From: Prado023 sp963736425
Lineage (GTDB): Bacteria > Actinomycetota > Actinomycetes > S36-B12 > CAIYMF01
DNA: 64,000 bases
Assembly (NCBI GenBank): GCA_963736425.1
Contig: CAVTOX010000003.1
Location: 62,001-126,000 of the forward strand
Direction of reading: 5' to 3'
Below the pieces are notes generated by a model. It worked only from the letters and a program-made list of their open reading frames with translations, made no database searches and was not told the DNA's origin. The translations under genes and the position numbers were made by a program. Shown here piece by piece: positions 1 through 8,348 of this stretch (the stretch's first letter is position 1; each line of letters begins with the position of its first letter).

Positions 1-652
<652 letters not shown>

Positions 653-748
653 AACAGGGGATTCTACCGCCGGTGTCCGGGCCCCCGACCCGGCCGATCG
701 CGGCAGGTCCGCGTCGCCCCACGGACTGCCCGGCTGGCAGTGCCCGGA

Positions 749-1882
749 TCAGGCCTGTGCGGCCCGGGTGACCCGCGCCTGCGCGACCCGCCAGTAGATG
801 AAGGTCAGGACGCCCAGGCAGACCTGCGGGATCCAGGAGCACGCACGCCACACGAGGGCGGAAGCCACCGCCTGGTCGTTGGTGAGCCCGAAGGTCGTGA
901 GCAGTGCGATCAGGGCCGCGTCCACCGTGCCGAGCCCACCTGGAGTGACCGGGATCATGCTTGCCATCCGTGAGATCGCGAACGCAGCGAAGGCGCCCGC
1001 CAGGGTCAGCGTCGTCGGCTGGTCGCCGACCACGCCCTGGATGGAGAACCAGAGCACCGCGAACTGCGCCACGATGACGATGTAGTTCGAGACAGTGACC
1101 CAGCGCCAGCGGCCGAAGACGACGTCCTTGGTGCTGTCCCGCAGGTCGATGGCCATTCCCACGGCATCCAGTGGGTTGGCCCGCCGACGGTTGACCGGCA
1201 AGAGCATGCGGTTGCCGAGCTCCCCGACCTTGTGGGCCGACTGCTCGCTGCGCAGGATGAGCCACAGCACCACGACCGAGGCCACTGTGGCTGCCACACC
1301 GGCCAGGGCGACCCAGACCCACTGGGACTGCACCTGCCCCGTGGTCAGCGCTGCGAGGACGCCGAACACCGGGAGGGTGAGGGTCATCAGCAGGCTCCAC
1401 AGGCTGGTCACGGCGATGCCCGCGGTGGCTGCCGCGACGGAGACCGAGTAGCTGGAGAGCATGGCGAACTGGATCGCGAGCCCGAAGGCGCCGCCCGCGG
1501 GGATCGTGTTGCTGATCATGAACGACGTCTGCCGGATGACGAACGCCGGTTTGTAGGGCAGGCCGGGGATGGCCGCCTGGTAGGGCCATACGTAGACACC
1601 CAGCATCACCAGGACGCTCACCCCGATGAGCGCGAGCGCCGCTGGGGTCATCCCCTGGATCTCTGCCCACGCGTCGGCGTAACTGCCGAACTTGGGGATG
1701 AGCAACACGAAGATCAGCGCCAGGACGATGACCGTGACGATCGCGCCGATGATCGTCTTGCGCTTGTCCAGGGCCGACGAGGCCTCGCTGGTGTCGACGG
1801 CCTTCAGCTGACCCATGACCAGCGGCGCCGCGGGCTCAACCGGAGGAGGCGGAGTCGATCCGGCGTGCGGGGTCTCAGACAC
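749..1882 (-). CDS. Flippase-like / lysylphosphatidylglycerol synthase TM-domain membrane protein
   Basis: A 377-residue polytopic membrane protein. After a Pro-rich cytoplasmic N-terminus of about 45 residues come several hydrophobic segments (for example IIGAIVTVIVLALIFVLLIP and LALIGVSVLVMLGVYVWPY). The central NTIPAGGAFGLAIQFAMLSS and C-terminal IPVTPGGLGTVDAALIALL motifs match the LPG_synthase_TM / UPF0104 flippase-like family, in which the PGGLG motif is typical. No C-terminal synthase domain is present, so it is probably a lipid or polyprenol-linked substrate flippase rather than MprF. It starts at GTG 1882. A short hairpin separates it from the small gene upstream. The substrate cannot be told from sequence. 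Confidence 0.75.
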   Translation of the reverse strand: MSETPHAGSTPPPPVEPAAPLVMGQLKAVDTSEASSALDKRKTIIGAIVTVIVLALIFVLLIPKFGSYADAWAEIQGMTPAALALIGVSVLVMLGVYVWPYQAAIPGLPYKPAFVIRQTSFMISNTIPAGGAFGLAIQFAMLSSYSVSVAAATAGIAVTSLWSLLMTLTLPVFGVLAALTTGQVQSQWVWVALAGVAATVASVVVLWLILRSEQSAHKVGELGNRMLLPVNRRRANPLDAVGMAIDLRDSTKDVVFGRWRWVTVSNYIVIVAQFAVLWFSIQGVVGDQPTTLTLAGAFAAFAISRMASMIPVTPGGLGTVDAALIALLTTFGLTNDQAVASALVWRACSWIPQVCLGVLTFIYWRVAQARVTRAAQA

Positions 1883-1887
1883 GCCGC

Positions 1888-1911
1888 CCGCCTCAGTCGA
1901 CTTCGAGGCGG
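1888..1911 (-). terminator. Short hairpin between 1913 gene and flippase gene
   Basis: CCGCCTC (1888-1894) is the exact inverse of GAGGCGG (1905-1911) with a 10-nt loop. It lies right after the stop of the upstream minus-strand gene. No U-tract follows, so it is a weak or factor-assisted terminator at best. Confidence 0.35.
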
Positions 1912-1912
1912 T

Positions 1913-2242
1913 TCACAGCACGCCGCCGACGTACTTCGCACCGGCAATCGCGTCGATGGTCTGGGCCACGTCGAAGTGCGCGGATCCGGGGATCGTCGGG
2001 ACGAACCCGACCAGCATGCCGTCGGCCATCACCTGCGCCTCCAGACCCGCGGCACCATCGGCGTCCCAGAGTGCCTCAGCCCCACCGGGGAGCACGATGC
2101 GCACGCAGACCCTGTTCAACGCCGGTCGGTGCACGTTGGCGATGAACCCCCGCTCGTTCAGACCGGCGACAACCTCTTCGACCTCAGGTGCTTCCATGAG
2201 GCGCAATCCTGACATGGGCGCGCCATTGGCGCCGACCGTCAC
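1913..2242 (-). CDS. Hypothetical protein, 109 aa or shorter
   Basis: Small acidic/hydrophobic protein of unknown function. No motif was recognised. The sequence alternates short beta-like stretches (VCVRIVLPGG, MLVGFVPTIPG) and ends AGAKYVGGVL; no signal peptide or membrane helix is evident. Start options are GTG 2242 or ATG 2215 (MSGLRLMEAPE); neither has a clear ribosome site, and the internal ATG looks the more natural N-terminus. It sits between the epimerase gene and the flippase-like gene on the same strand, so cotranscription is possible. Real coding is likely because the frame is open throughout and fills the gap exactly, but this is inference. Confidence 0.5.
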   Translation of the reverse strand: MTVGANGAPMSGLRLMEAPEVEEVVAGLNERGFIANVHRPALNRVCVRIVLPGGAEALWDADGAAGLEAQVMADGMLVGFVPTIPGSAHFDVAQTIDAIAGAKYVGGVL

Positions 2243-2267
2243 GCCACGAGGGCCGCGCGCGTCGCGA

Positions 2268-3239
2268 TCAGGCCGCCGCCCCTGCGACGCCCGCCCGCTG
2301 GCGGTAGTGGGTGACGGTCGTGGTCACCGCCTGGGCCATCGGTGTGGAGGCGAAGTCGGGGAACCGGGCGCGGAAGGCCGAGTCATCGACGAGGAACGGG
2401 GCGGTCCACTGGTAGGCCAGCGGCAGGGACTCCCGTGAGATCCGGTGGAAGGGGGCCGCCAGCCGGAGCATCCGGCTGCTCACCAGGGCGGTCGCCCGCG
2501 GCTCGGGGAGCGCGTCGTTGACCAGGGCGTGGAACTGCGCACCGGTCACGGCCGGGGCGTGCGGCAGGTGCCAGACCCGCCCGGCGGTGTCCGGGGCACT
2601 GCCCAGGGCCACGAAGGCCCGGGCGACGTCGGGCATGTACGCGCAGGAGTGCGCAGCGTCCAGTGAACCCATCCAGCGCAGCTTCCCGCGTCCCGCGGCG
2701 GGCTCGATGGCCAGTGCGGTGATGCCGGAGTTGTCGGCGTCCGGGCCGAAGTAGTCCGAGGCCCGTCCGATGACGACCTCGATCCGCCCCTCCCGGTGCG
2801 CAGCGAGCAGCACATCGGCCATTGCGGCGCGCGTGCGTCCCTTCGCGTCGGTCGCGTTCTGCGGGGACTGCTCGGTCATCGGGCTCGAGCCCGGGCCGTA
2901 GGCGTACAGGTTGTCGACCATGACCAGGCGCCGCGCGCCGGCGGCCCCAGCCGCGTCGAGGACCTGGTCCATCATCGCCGGGAACTCCTGCGGCCAGCGG
3001 TGGTACGCGGGCTGCGCCGCCATGTACACGACCTCTGCCCCGGTCAGCGCGGCGCGAAGGCTCTCGGGTGACGTGACATCCGCGGTGCACCAGTCGACTC
3101 CGCCAGGTGCAGCCGGGCCTGGACCTGAGCGGTTCACCCCCCTGGCGTCGTCGCCGCCAGCGACCAGGGCGGTCAGGATCGCGGAACCGGCAGCGCCCGA
3201 GGCGCCGAGGACGACATGTGTGCTCTTCTGTGTGGTCAT
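2268..3239 (-). CDS. NAD(P)-dependent epimerase/dehydratase (extended SDR)
   Basis: A 323-residue Rossmann protein. The N-terminal VVLGASGAAGSAILTALV is the SDR nucleotide-binding glycine motif (TGxxGxxG-like), and NLYAYGP near residue 115 is the usual active-site Tyr region of the epimerase family, although the canonical YxxxK is not obvious. MTTQKSTH at 3239 is preferred over the upstream ATG because it is a more natural N-terminus and leaves the palindromic operator outside the gene. It is divergent from a TetR regulator and shares one short intergenic region, so the regulator probably controls it. The substrate is unknown; atypical SDRs of this type often act on small ketones or sugar nucleotides. 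Confidence 0.7.
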   Translation of the reverse strand: MTTQKSTHVVLGASGAAGSAILTALVAGGDDARGVNRSGPGPAAPGGVDWCTADVTSPESLRAALTGAEVVYMAAQPAYHRWPQEFPAMMDQVLDAAGAAGARRLVMVDNLYAYGPGSSPMTEQSPQNATDAKGRTRAAMADVLLAAHREGRIEVVIGRASDYFGPDADNSGITALAIEPAAGRGKLRWMGSLDAAHSCAYMPDVARAFVALGSAPDTAGRVWHLPHAPAVTGAQFHALVNDALPEPRATALVSSRMLRLAAPFHRISRESLPLAYQWTAPFLVDDSAFRARFPDFASTPMAQAVTTTVTHYRQRAGVAGAAA

Positions 3240-3251
3240 GGACTCACTATA

Positions 3252-3286
3252 TGCGAACACTGTTCACACTGCAAGTGCTGTTCGCA
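3252..3286. promoter_or_regulatory. Inverted-repeat operator shared by epimerase and TetR genes
   Basis: TGCGAACA (3252-3259) is exactly inverted as TGTTCGCA (3279-3286). Nested in the left half is a perfect 11-nt palindrome, GAACACTGTTC (3255-3265). This is the usual layout of a TetR-family operator between divergent genes, about 12 nt from the epimerase start and 31 nt from the TetR start. Binding is inferred, not shown. Confidence 0.65.
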
Positions 3287-3304
3287 ATGTGCTGCCGGAA
3301 CCAC

Positions 3305-3310
3305 TACGCT
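3305..3310 (+). promoter_or_regulatory. -10 element, leaderless tetR transcript
   Basis: TACGCT (TANNNT type) lies exactly 6 nt before the ATG at 3317, placing the expected transcription start at or next to the first base of the start codon. Confidence 0.45.
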
Positions 3311-3316
3311 GGGGCC

Positions 3317-4075
3317 ATGTCGACCCGCCGAGAGCTGACCCGCACGGCCACGATCGCGCAGATCAAGCGGGCCGCCCTCGACCAGATCGAGCAGGAGGGC
3401 GCCCCAGTCCTGACCATCCGTGGAGTCGCTCGCGAGATCGGGATGAGCCCTGCCGGGCTCTACCGCTACTACGAGGGCCGCGATGCCCTGCTCACCGACC
3501 TGCTGACCGACGCGTACATGGACCTGGCCCGGGCGGTCGCAACGGCCTCCGGGCTCCCGATCGAAGCATCGCCCACCGGGTCAGGCGGTCCGGTTCCCGA
3601 CGTCGATGACCCGATCGCGGCGATGCTGCGGGCCATCGAGGCGTATCGCGAGTGGGCGGTGACCAATCGGTCGCGCTTCCTGCTGATCTTCGGCACGCCG
3701 GTGCCGGGCTACTCCGCCCCCGAGGACGGCCCGACGGTGGAGGCCAACCGCAGGATGGGCCAGGTGTTCTTCACCCTGGCGGCGATGGGCTGGGCATATG
3801 GACGGATCGCACGACCTGCGCAGCGCCCCACGGCACCCGATCTCACCCCCGGCGAGGCCGACCTCCACGCCCAGCTCGATGCCCTGGCCCCCGGATTCCC
3901 GGCCGGCCTCATCCCGCAGATGCTGGCCGGCTGGGCCCTCTGGCATGGGCTGGTCACGCTCGAGGTCACCGGCCAGATGGACTGGATCTACCCGGACTCA
4001 GCCGGCTTCTACTCCGACCGAATGGCCGAGTGGCTGGCCGGATTCACCGGCGGGGCATCGGGTCCGCCCCGCTGA
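3317..4075 (+). CDS. TetR/AcrR family transcriptional regulator
   Basis: A 252-residue regulator. The N-terminal helix-turn-helix (about residues 10-60) contains ALDQIEQEGAPVLTIRGVAREIGMSPAGLYRYYEGRDALLTDLL, a textbook TetR HTH ending in the LYRYY recognition segment. The remainder is the all-helical ligand domain, resembling the WHG-type C-terminal domain of actinobacterial TetR proteins. The start is ATG 3317: it precedes the HTH by the usual distance and follows a -10 hexamer by 6 nt. It probably represses the divergent epimerase gene and itself through the palindrome at 3252-3286. It ends only 6 bp from the convergent end of glnD, with no room for a terminator. Confidence 0.85.
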   Translation: MSTRRELTRTATIAQIKRAALDQIEQEGAPVLTIRGVAREIGMSPAGLYRYYEGRDALLTDLLTDAYMDLARAVATASGLPIEASPTGSGGPVPDVDDPIAAMLRAIEAYREWAVTNRSRFLLIFGTPVPGYSAPEDGPTVEANRRMGQVFFTLAAMGWAYGRIARPAQRPTAPDLTPGEADLHAQLDALAPGFPAGLIPQMLAGWALWHGLVTLEVTGQMDWIYPDSAGFYSDRMAEWLAGFTGGASGPPR

Positions 4076-4081
4076 GCCCAG

Positions 4082-6427
4082 CTACCCCTGCGGCTCAGCC
4101 AGGGTCTCGGCCACGGCCTCCGCGACCGCCTCGGCCAGCTCGGCATCCAGGGGATCCCCATGCCGGTCGACGAGGTAGAACACGTCCACGACCTCCGAGC
4201 CCAGGGTGGAGACCCTGGCAGCGGCGATGTCGGTGCCCGTGGCGGCGATGGCCGTGCCCACACGGTGCAGGAGGCCCGGCGCGTCGTGGGCACGCACCTC
4301 CATCACCGTGGCCCGGCTCGAGGCCCCCGCCACGATCTCGACACGCGGAGGAGCGGTTGCCGGCATGTCGGTGGGTCGCGCGGCCTCGTCGCGGCGGGCA
4401 AGCCTGGCGGCCACGTCGAACTGCCCGAGGATGGCACGGCGGATGTCCTCCCGCAGTCGGTCCACCGCGGGCGGATCACCGAAGAGGGGGTTGACCCCCC
4501 AGACCTCGATGGCCCGGTCACCCAGGACGGTGGTCACCGCAGAGCGGACCTCGAGCCGATGCATGGACAGGATCCCCGCGACAAGTCCCAGCAGACCCAG
4601 CGAGTCCGGCGCGCCGACCGTGATGTCGAAGCCCGACTCGGTCTCCTGGAGCAGCACCCGCACGCCCTCCCCCGACGCCATCGCCATCTGGTCCTCGGAC
4701 AGCCGGGGCTCCACGGGGAGCTCCTCGCCGGCCAAGTGGCCTCGGACTCGGTCCACGAGCTCGAACACCAGGGACTGCTTCCACGAGGTCCAGGCCAACG
4801 GACCGGTGGCCAGCGCATCTGCCTTCGTGAGCGCCGCGAGCAGGTCGAGCATCTCAGCGGTACCGACGGCCTGCACCACCGTGTCGATCGTCTGGGGATC
4901 ATCGAGGTCCCGCCTGGTGGCAGTGTCGGGGAGCAGGAGGTGGTAACGGCACATCTCCACCAGCACCCGGATGTCCTGGGACCCGAAGCCCAGGTGCTCA
5001 GCGATCTCGGGGATCAGGCCCACGCCGACATCGGTGTGGTCCTGGCCCGGGCGACCCTTGCCGATGTCGTGCAGGAGCGCACCCACCAGCAAGAGGTCGG
5101 GGCGGTGGACGTCACGGGTGTAGGCGCACGCCTGGACGGCCGCCTCGATCAGGTGGCGGTCGACCGTGTACTTGTGAACAGGGTTGTGCTGCGGAGCTGA
5201 TCGGACGACATCCCAGTAGGGGATCAGCGCGGTGATGACGCCTGCCTGGTCCAGGGACTCCCAGACCGGGATCGCGCTGCGACCGGCGCCCAGCAGCGAG
5301 ACCAGTGCGTCCCGAGCCGCAGCGGGCCAGGGCACCGGCATCGGCGCTGACTCGGCGGCAAGACGCGAGACGGTGTGTCTGCTGAGAAGGTTGCCGGACT
5401 GGGCCGCAGCGGCGGCGGCCCGCAGGATCAGAGTGGGATCGCGGTCGGGCCGGGCCTCAGCGGCCAGGACAGCCTCCCCGTCCTGAAGGACCACGCCGTC
5501 GGCCAACGGGGTGCGCCCAGAACCACGCGCCTTCAGCCTCCTGAACCCCAGCTTCGGCCTCGATCGCACGATCCGGTCCACCGCGTGCCATGTGACATCC
5601 GAGGCGACCCCGATCGAGCGGCCGGCCGCCGACACCTCCCGGAGCAGCGCGTCGGCATCGGCCATGCCCAGCACCTCGGCGACAGGTCCCTGCTCCTGCT
5701 TGGCCAGGCGATCGGTGGGACGGCTCGCCACGCGGTGCAGGGCATCGCGCACGTCCAGGAGCAACGCCTTGGCTGGGGCGAGCTCCCCATGAGGTGCGTC
5801 GGTGACCCAGGATGCCGCCACGGCGCGCAGGACGGTCAGGTCGCGCAGTCCGCCGTAGGACTCCTTGATGTCGGGTTCGAGCAGGTGGGCGAGCTCGCCG
5901 CTGCTCGTGGTCCGCTCACGCACGGATGCATGCAGGTCCGGCAGCCGCCGGGGCGCCAGCGCGCGCCAGTCGGCGAGCACCGAGGTCTTCAGAGCGGTGG
6001 TGGCTGCCTCGTCACCTGCGACGGTGCGAGCATCCAGAAGGCCGAGCACGACCTTGATGTCCTCGGCGGCCACCCGACGGGCCTCGGAGACGGTCCGCAC
6101 GGAGTGGTCCAGCCGGAGACCGGAGTCCCACACCGGGTACCAGAGCTTGTCGGCGATCTCGGCGATCGAGCCTCCGGGGTGCAGGAGGACCAGGTCCAGG
6201 TCACTTCCGGCACTCATCTCACGCCGGCCGCAGCCGCCAACAGCGACCAGTGTGGCCCCTGCCTGTGCTGCCCCTGAGGCCTCGAACAGCTCGACCAGCC
6301 ACTCGTCGGTCAGCGCGGTCAGAGCCTCCCGTGCTTCGCGACTGGGTCGACCCTGGGCGGCCAGCAGCTCGGCACGGGCGGCCAGGAACCTGCTGACGGG
6401 CGTGAGCTCGGAGGTGGTTGCGGACAC
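4082..6427 (-). CDS. glnD: [Protein-PII] uridylyltransferase / uridylyl-removing enzyme GlnD
   Basis: Bifunctional nitrogen sensor that modifies PII (in some actinobacteria by adenylylation). Domain order: nucleotidyltransferase (about residues 50-180; VGGCGRREMSAGSDLDLVLL carries the GGxGR and SDLD metal-binding pattern), a GlnD linker, an HD domain (LLHDIGKGRPGQDHTD), then two C-terminal ACT domains (GAPDSLGLLGLVAGIL and AHDAPGLLHRVGTAIA). I chose GTG 6427 (781 aa) because AGAGAGGA lies 5 nt upstream; the ATG at 6502 would place the glnB-glnD hairpin inside the gene. It is third in amt-glnB-glnD, the standard actinobacterial nitrogen operon. The frame is intact. Confidence 0.93.
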   Translation of the reverse strand: MSATTSELTPVSRFLAARAELLAAQGRPSREAREALTALTDEWLVELFEASGAAQAGATLVAVGGCGRREMSAGSDLDLVLLHPGGSIAEIADKLWYPVWDSGLRLDHSVRTVSEARRVAAEDIKVVLGLLDARTVAGDEAATTALKTSVLADWRALAPRRLPDLHASVRERTTSSGELAHLLEPDIKESYGGLRDLTVLRAVAASWVTDAPHGELAPAKALLLDVRDALHRVASRPTDRLAKQEQGPVAEVLGMADADALLREVSAAGRSIGVASDVTWHAVDRIVRSRPKLGFRRLKARGSGRTPLADGVVLQDGEAVLAAEARPDRDPTLILRAAAAAAQSGNLLSRHTVSRLAAESAPMPVPWPAAARDALVSLLGAGRSAIPVWESLDQAGVITALIPYWDVVRSAPQHNPVHKYTVDRHLIEAAVQACAYTRDVHRPDLLLVGALLHDIGKGRPGQDHTDVGVGLIPEIAEHLGFGSQDIRVLVEMCRYHLLLPDTATRRDLDDPQTIDTVVQAVGTAEMLDLLAALTKADALATGPLAWTSWKQSLVFELVDRVRGHLAGEELPVEPRLSEDQMAMASGEGVRVLLQETESGFDITVGAPDSLGLLGLVAGILSMHRLEVRSAVTTVLGDRAIEVWGVNPLFGDPPAVDRLREDIRRAILGQFDVAARLARRDEAARPTDMPATAPPRVEIVAGASSRATVMEVRAHDAPGLLHRVGTAIAATGTDIAAARVSTLGSEVVDVFYLVDRHGDPLDAELAEAVAEAVAETLAEPQG

Positions 6428-6459
6428 GATGTCCTCTCTTGGGCGGGAGGTGCTGGGGA

Positions 6460-6502
6460 ATGAGACGATCCGCCGCCCTGGCCGGGCGACGGATCGTCTC
6501 AT
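6460..6502 (-). terminator. Long hairpin between glnB and glnD
   Basis: A 13-bp perfect inverted repeat (ATGAGACGATCCG at 6460-6472, inverse at 6490-6502) continues past one mismatch into a 5-bp inner stem (CGCCC/GGGCG) with a 5-nt loop. There is no U-run on the minus strand (the next bases are TCCCC), so it could be a partial terminator or an mRNA-stabilising/processing stem that sets GlnD level below GlnB. Confidence 0.6.
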
Positions 6503-6514
6503 CTGCCGGACCGA

Positions 6515-6853
6515 CTACAGGGCATCCGGGCCGTGCTCGCCGGTGCGGACGCGCACGACGTCCTCAACCGGGATGGTCCATACCTTGCCATCGCCGATGC
6601 GTCCCGTCTGGGCGCTCTTCGTGATGACGTCCACCACGGCGGAGGCATCGTCGTCCTCGACGAGCACCTCCATCCGCACCTTGGGAACCATGTCCACCGT
6701 GTACTCCGCACCTCGGTAGACCTCGGTGTGCCCTCGCTGGCGGCCGTAGCCGCTGGCCTCGGAGATCGTCAGCCCGTGGATGCCGTAGGCCTCCAGCGCG
6801 CTCTTGACGTCCTCGAGCTTGAACGGCTTGATGATCGCGGTGACGAGCTTCAT
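6515..6853 (-). CDS. glnB: Nitrogen regulatory protein P-II
   Basis: A 112-residue PII trimer subunit, the standard family length. It starts MKLVTAIIKPFKLEDVKSAL (PII signature) and has the T-loop GRQRGHTEVYRGAEYTVDMVPK with Tyr51, the residue modified by GlnD, plus the C-terminal signature TGRIGDGKVWTIPVEDVVRVRTGE (B- and C-loop ATP/2-oxoglutarate binding). Its ATG overlaps the amt stop by 4 bp, so translation is coupled. In actinobacteria this protein (GlnK type) docks on AmtB and reports nitrogen status. Fully intact. Confidence 0.97.
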   Translation of the reverse strand: MKLVTAIIKPFKLEDVKSALEAYGIHGLTISEASGYGRQRGHTEVYRGAEYTVDMVPKVRMEVLVEDDDASAVVDVITKSAQTGRIGDGKVWTIPVEDVVRVRTGEHGPDAL

Positions 6854-8193
6854 GCGTTCACCTCCTCCTTGTTGCGCAGTGCGGACTGACCGATGCCGGC
6901 GAAGTGCCCGCCACCACCGGACGAGCCCAGTTCGTAGGCCGTCTCAGCGTGCTCGGCCAGGTCGATGCCGGCGACCTCCTCATCAGCGGAGACCCGGAAG
7001 CCGATCGTCTTCTTCAGCGCGTAGCCCAGGGCCAACGTGATGAGGAACGAGTAGGCCAGGACCGAGAACGCCCCGAGTGCCTGCTTGCCCAGCAGGTCGA
7101 ACCCGCCGCCGTAGAGCAGGCCCACCCCGGTGCCGTAGCCGGACTTGGGGGTGGCGAAGAAGCCGATGAACAGGCAGCCGACCAGTCCGCCGACGAGGTG
7201 AACGCCGACGACGTCGAGTGAGTCGTCGAGCTTGAACCGGAACTTCAGGCCGACAGCGAGGGCGCAGAGCGCACCGGCCAGCAGGCCCAGGACCACGGCA
7301 GCCCAGGGGACGATGAATGCACAGGCTGGGGTGACAGCCACAAGGCCGGCGACTGCACCCGACGCGGCACCCAGCGAGGTCGGGTGACCGTCGCGGATCT
7401 TCTCCGTGATCGACCAGCCGATGATCCCGGAAGCCGTCGCGATCATCGTGTTGGTGAAGGCAATCGCGGCAACCTGGTTGGCCCCGAGGGCCGATCCGGC
7501 GTTGAATCCGAACCAGCCGAAGTACAGCAGGCCGGAGCCGAGCAGCACGAGCGGGAGGCTGTGCGGCTTCATCTGGGTCTTGGGCCAGCCGACGCGCTTG
7601 CCCAGGACGATTGCCAGGGCCAGACCGGCTGCACCGGCGTTGATGTGGACGGCGGTTCCGCCCGCGAAGTCCTCGACTCCCATGCCGGCCAACCAGCCGT
7701 CACCCTTGCCGTCGAGCTCGGTGCCGCCGAAGTCGAACACCCAGTGCGCGACCGGGAAGTACACGATCGAGACCCAGATGGCAGCGAAGATGCCCCAGGT
7801 CAGGAAGCGCGTGCGGTCAGCGATCGCACCCGAGATGAGCGCCACCGTGATGATCGCGAACATCAACTGGAACATCGCGAAGACCAGCGCGGGGATCGGG
7901 TAGTAGCCGCCGTTGTCGGCGGCCTTGCCGATCAGCTCCCCGAGGCCGATCTGGCCGAAGCCGCCCCAGAAGCCGTTGCCCGTGTCACCGAACGCGACCG
8001 AGTAGCCGTAGAGCACCCAGAGGATGCTCACGATGCCGATCGCGATGAATGACATCATCATCATGTTCAGGACGCTCTTGGCGCGGACCATGCCGCCGTA
8101 GAAGAACGCCAGGCCGGGTGTCATGAGCAGCACCAGCGCTGCACTCATGAGCAACCAGGCGGTATCGCCGGTATTGATCTCCGGCATGCCCAT
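6850..8193 (-). CDS. amt: Ammonium transporter Amt
   Basis: A roughly 447-residue membrane transporter with 11 expected transmembrane helices. AWLLMSAALVLLMTPGLAFFYGGMVRAKSVLNMMMM is the N-terminal Amt signature, and DFAGGTAVHINAGAAGLALAIVLG is the conserved signature with the first pore histidine; the second is in DVVGVHLVGGLVG. The cytoplasmic C-terminal tail (FRVSADEEVAGIDLAEHAETAYELG) is the PII-docking region. Start ATG 8193 (or the in-frame ATG 8187) follows GAGAGGGAG; the earlier ATG at 8247 has no support. First gene of amt-glnB-glnD. I looked for a GlnR box upstream and found none with correct spacing. Confidence 0.96.
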   Translation of the reverse strand: MGMPEINTGDTAWLLMSAALVLLMTPGLAFFYGGMVRAKSVLNMMMMSFIAIGIVSILWVLYGYSVAFGDTGNGFWGGFGQIGLGELIGKAADNGGYYPIPALVFAMFQLMFAIITVALISGAIADRTRFLTWGIFAAIWVSIVYFPVAHWVFDFGGTELDGKGDGWLAGMGVEDFAGGTAVHINAGAAGLALAIVLGKRVGWPKTQMKPHSLPLVLLGSGLLYFGWFGFNAGSALGANQVAAIAFTNTMIATASGIIGWSITEKIRDGHPTSLGAASGAVAGLVAVTPACAFIVPWAAVVLGLLAGALCALAVGLKFRFKLDDSLDVVGVHLVGGLVGCLFIGFFATPKSGYGTGVGLLYGGGFDLLGKQALGAFSVLAYSFLITLALGYALKKTIGFRVSADEEVAGIDLAEHAETAYELGSSGGGGHFAGIGQSALRNKEEVNA

Positions 8194-8336
8194 CACTCCC
8201 TCTCGTGGTTGTCCTGACCCCACTTGGGTCTTGGTAGGAGGTTCCACGGGCCGTGTTGCGCGTCGGGCCCACAGGTGTTTCTGGGAGATGACGAAGCGGG
8301 GTGTTGGGTTACGAACAGGTTGCGTGTCCGGCGGTC

Positions 8337-8342
8337 TACGCT
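8337..8342 (+). promoter_or_regulatory. -10 element, leaderless acyl-CoA dehydrogenase transcript
   Basis: TACGCT lies 6 nt before ATG 8349, the same hexamer and spacing as before the tetR gene at 3317. It supports the choice of that ATG. Confidence 0.45.
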
Positions 8343-8348
8343 GCTGGA

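Noticed and set aside
8194..8348. GlnR-binding site upstream of amt
   Set aside because: GTAAC and GAAAC half-sites are present on the minus strand but about 31 bp apart start to start, not at the 11/22 bp periods of a GlnR box.
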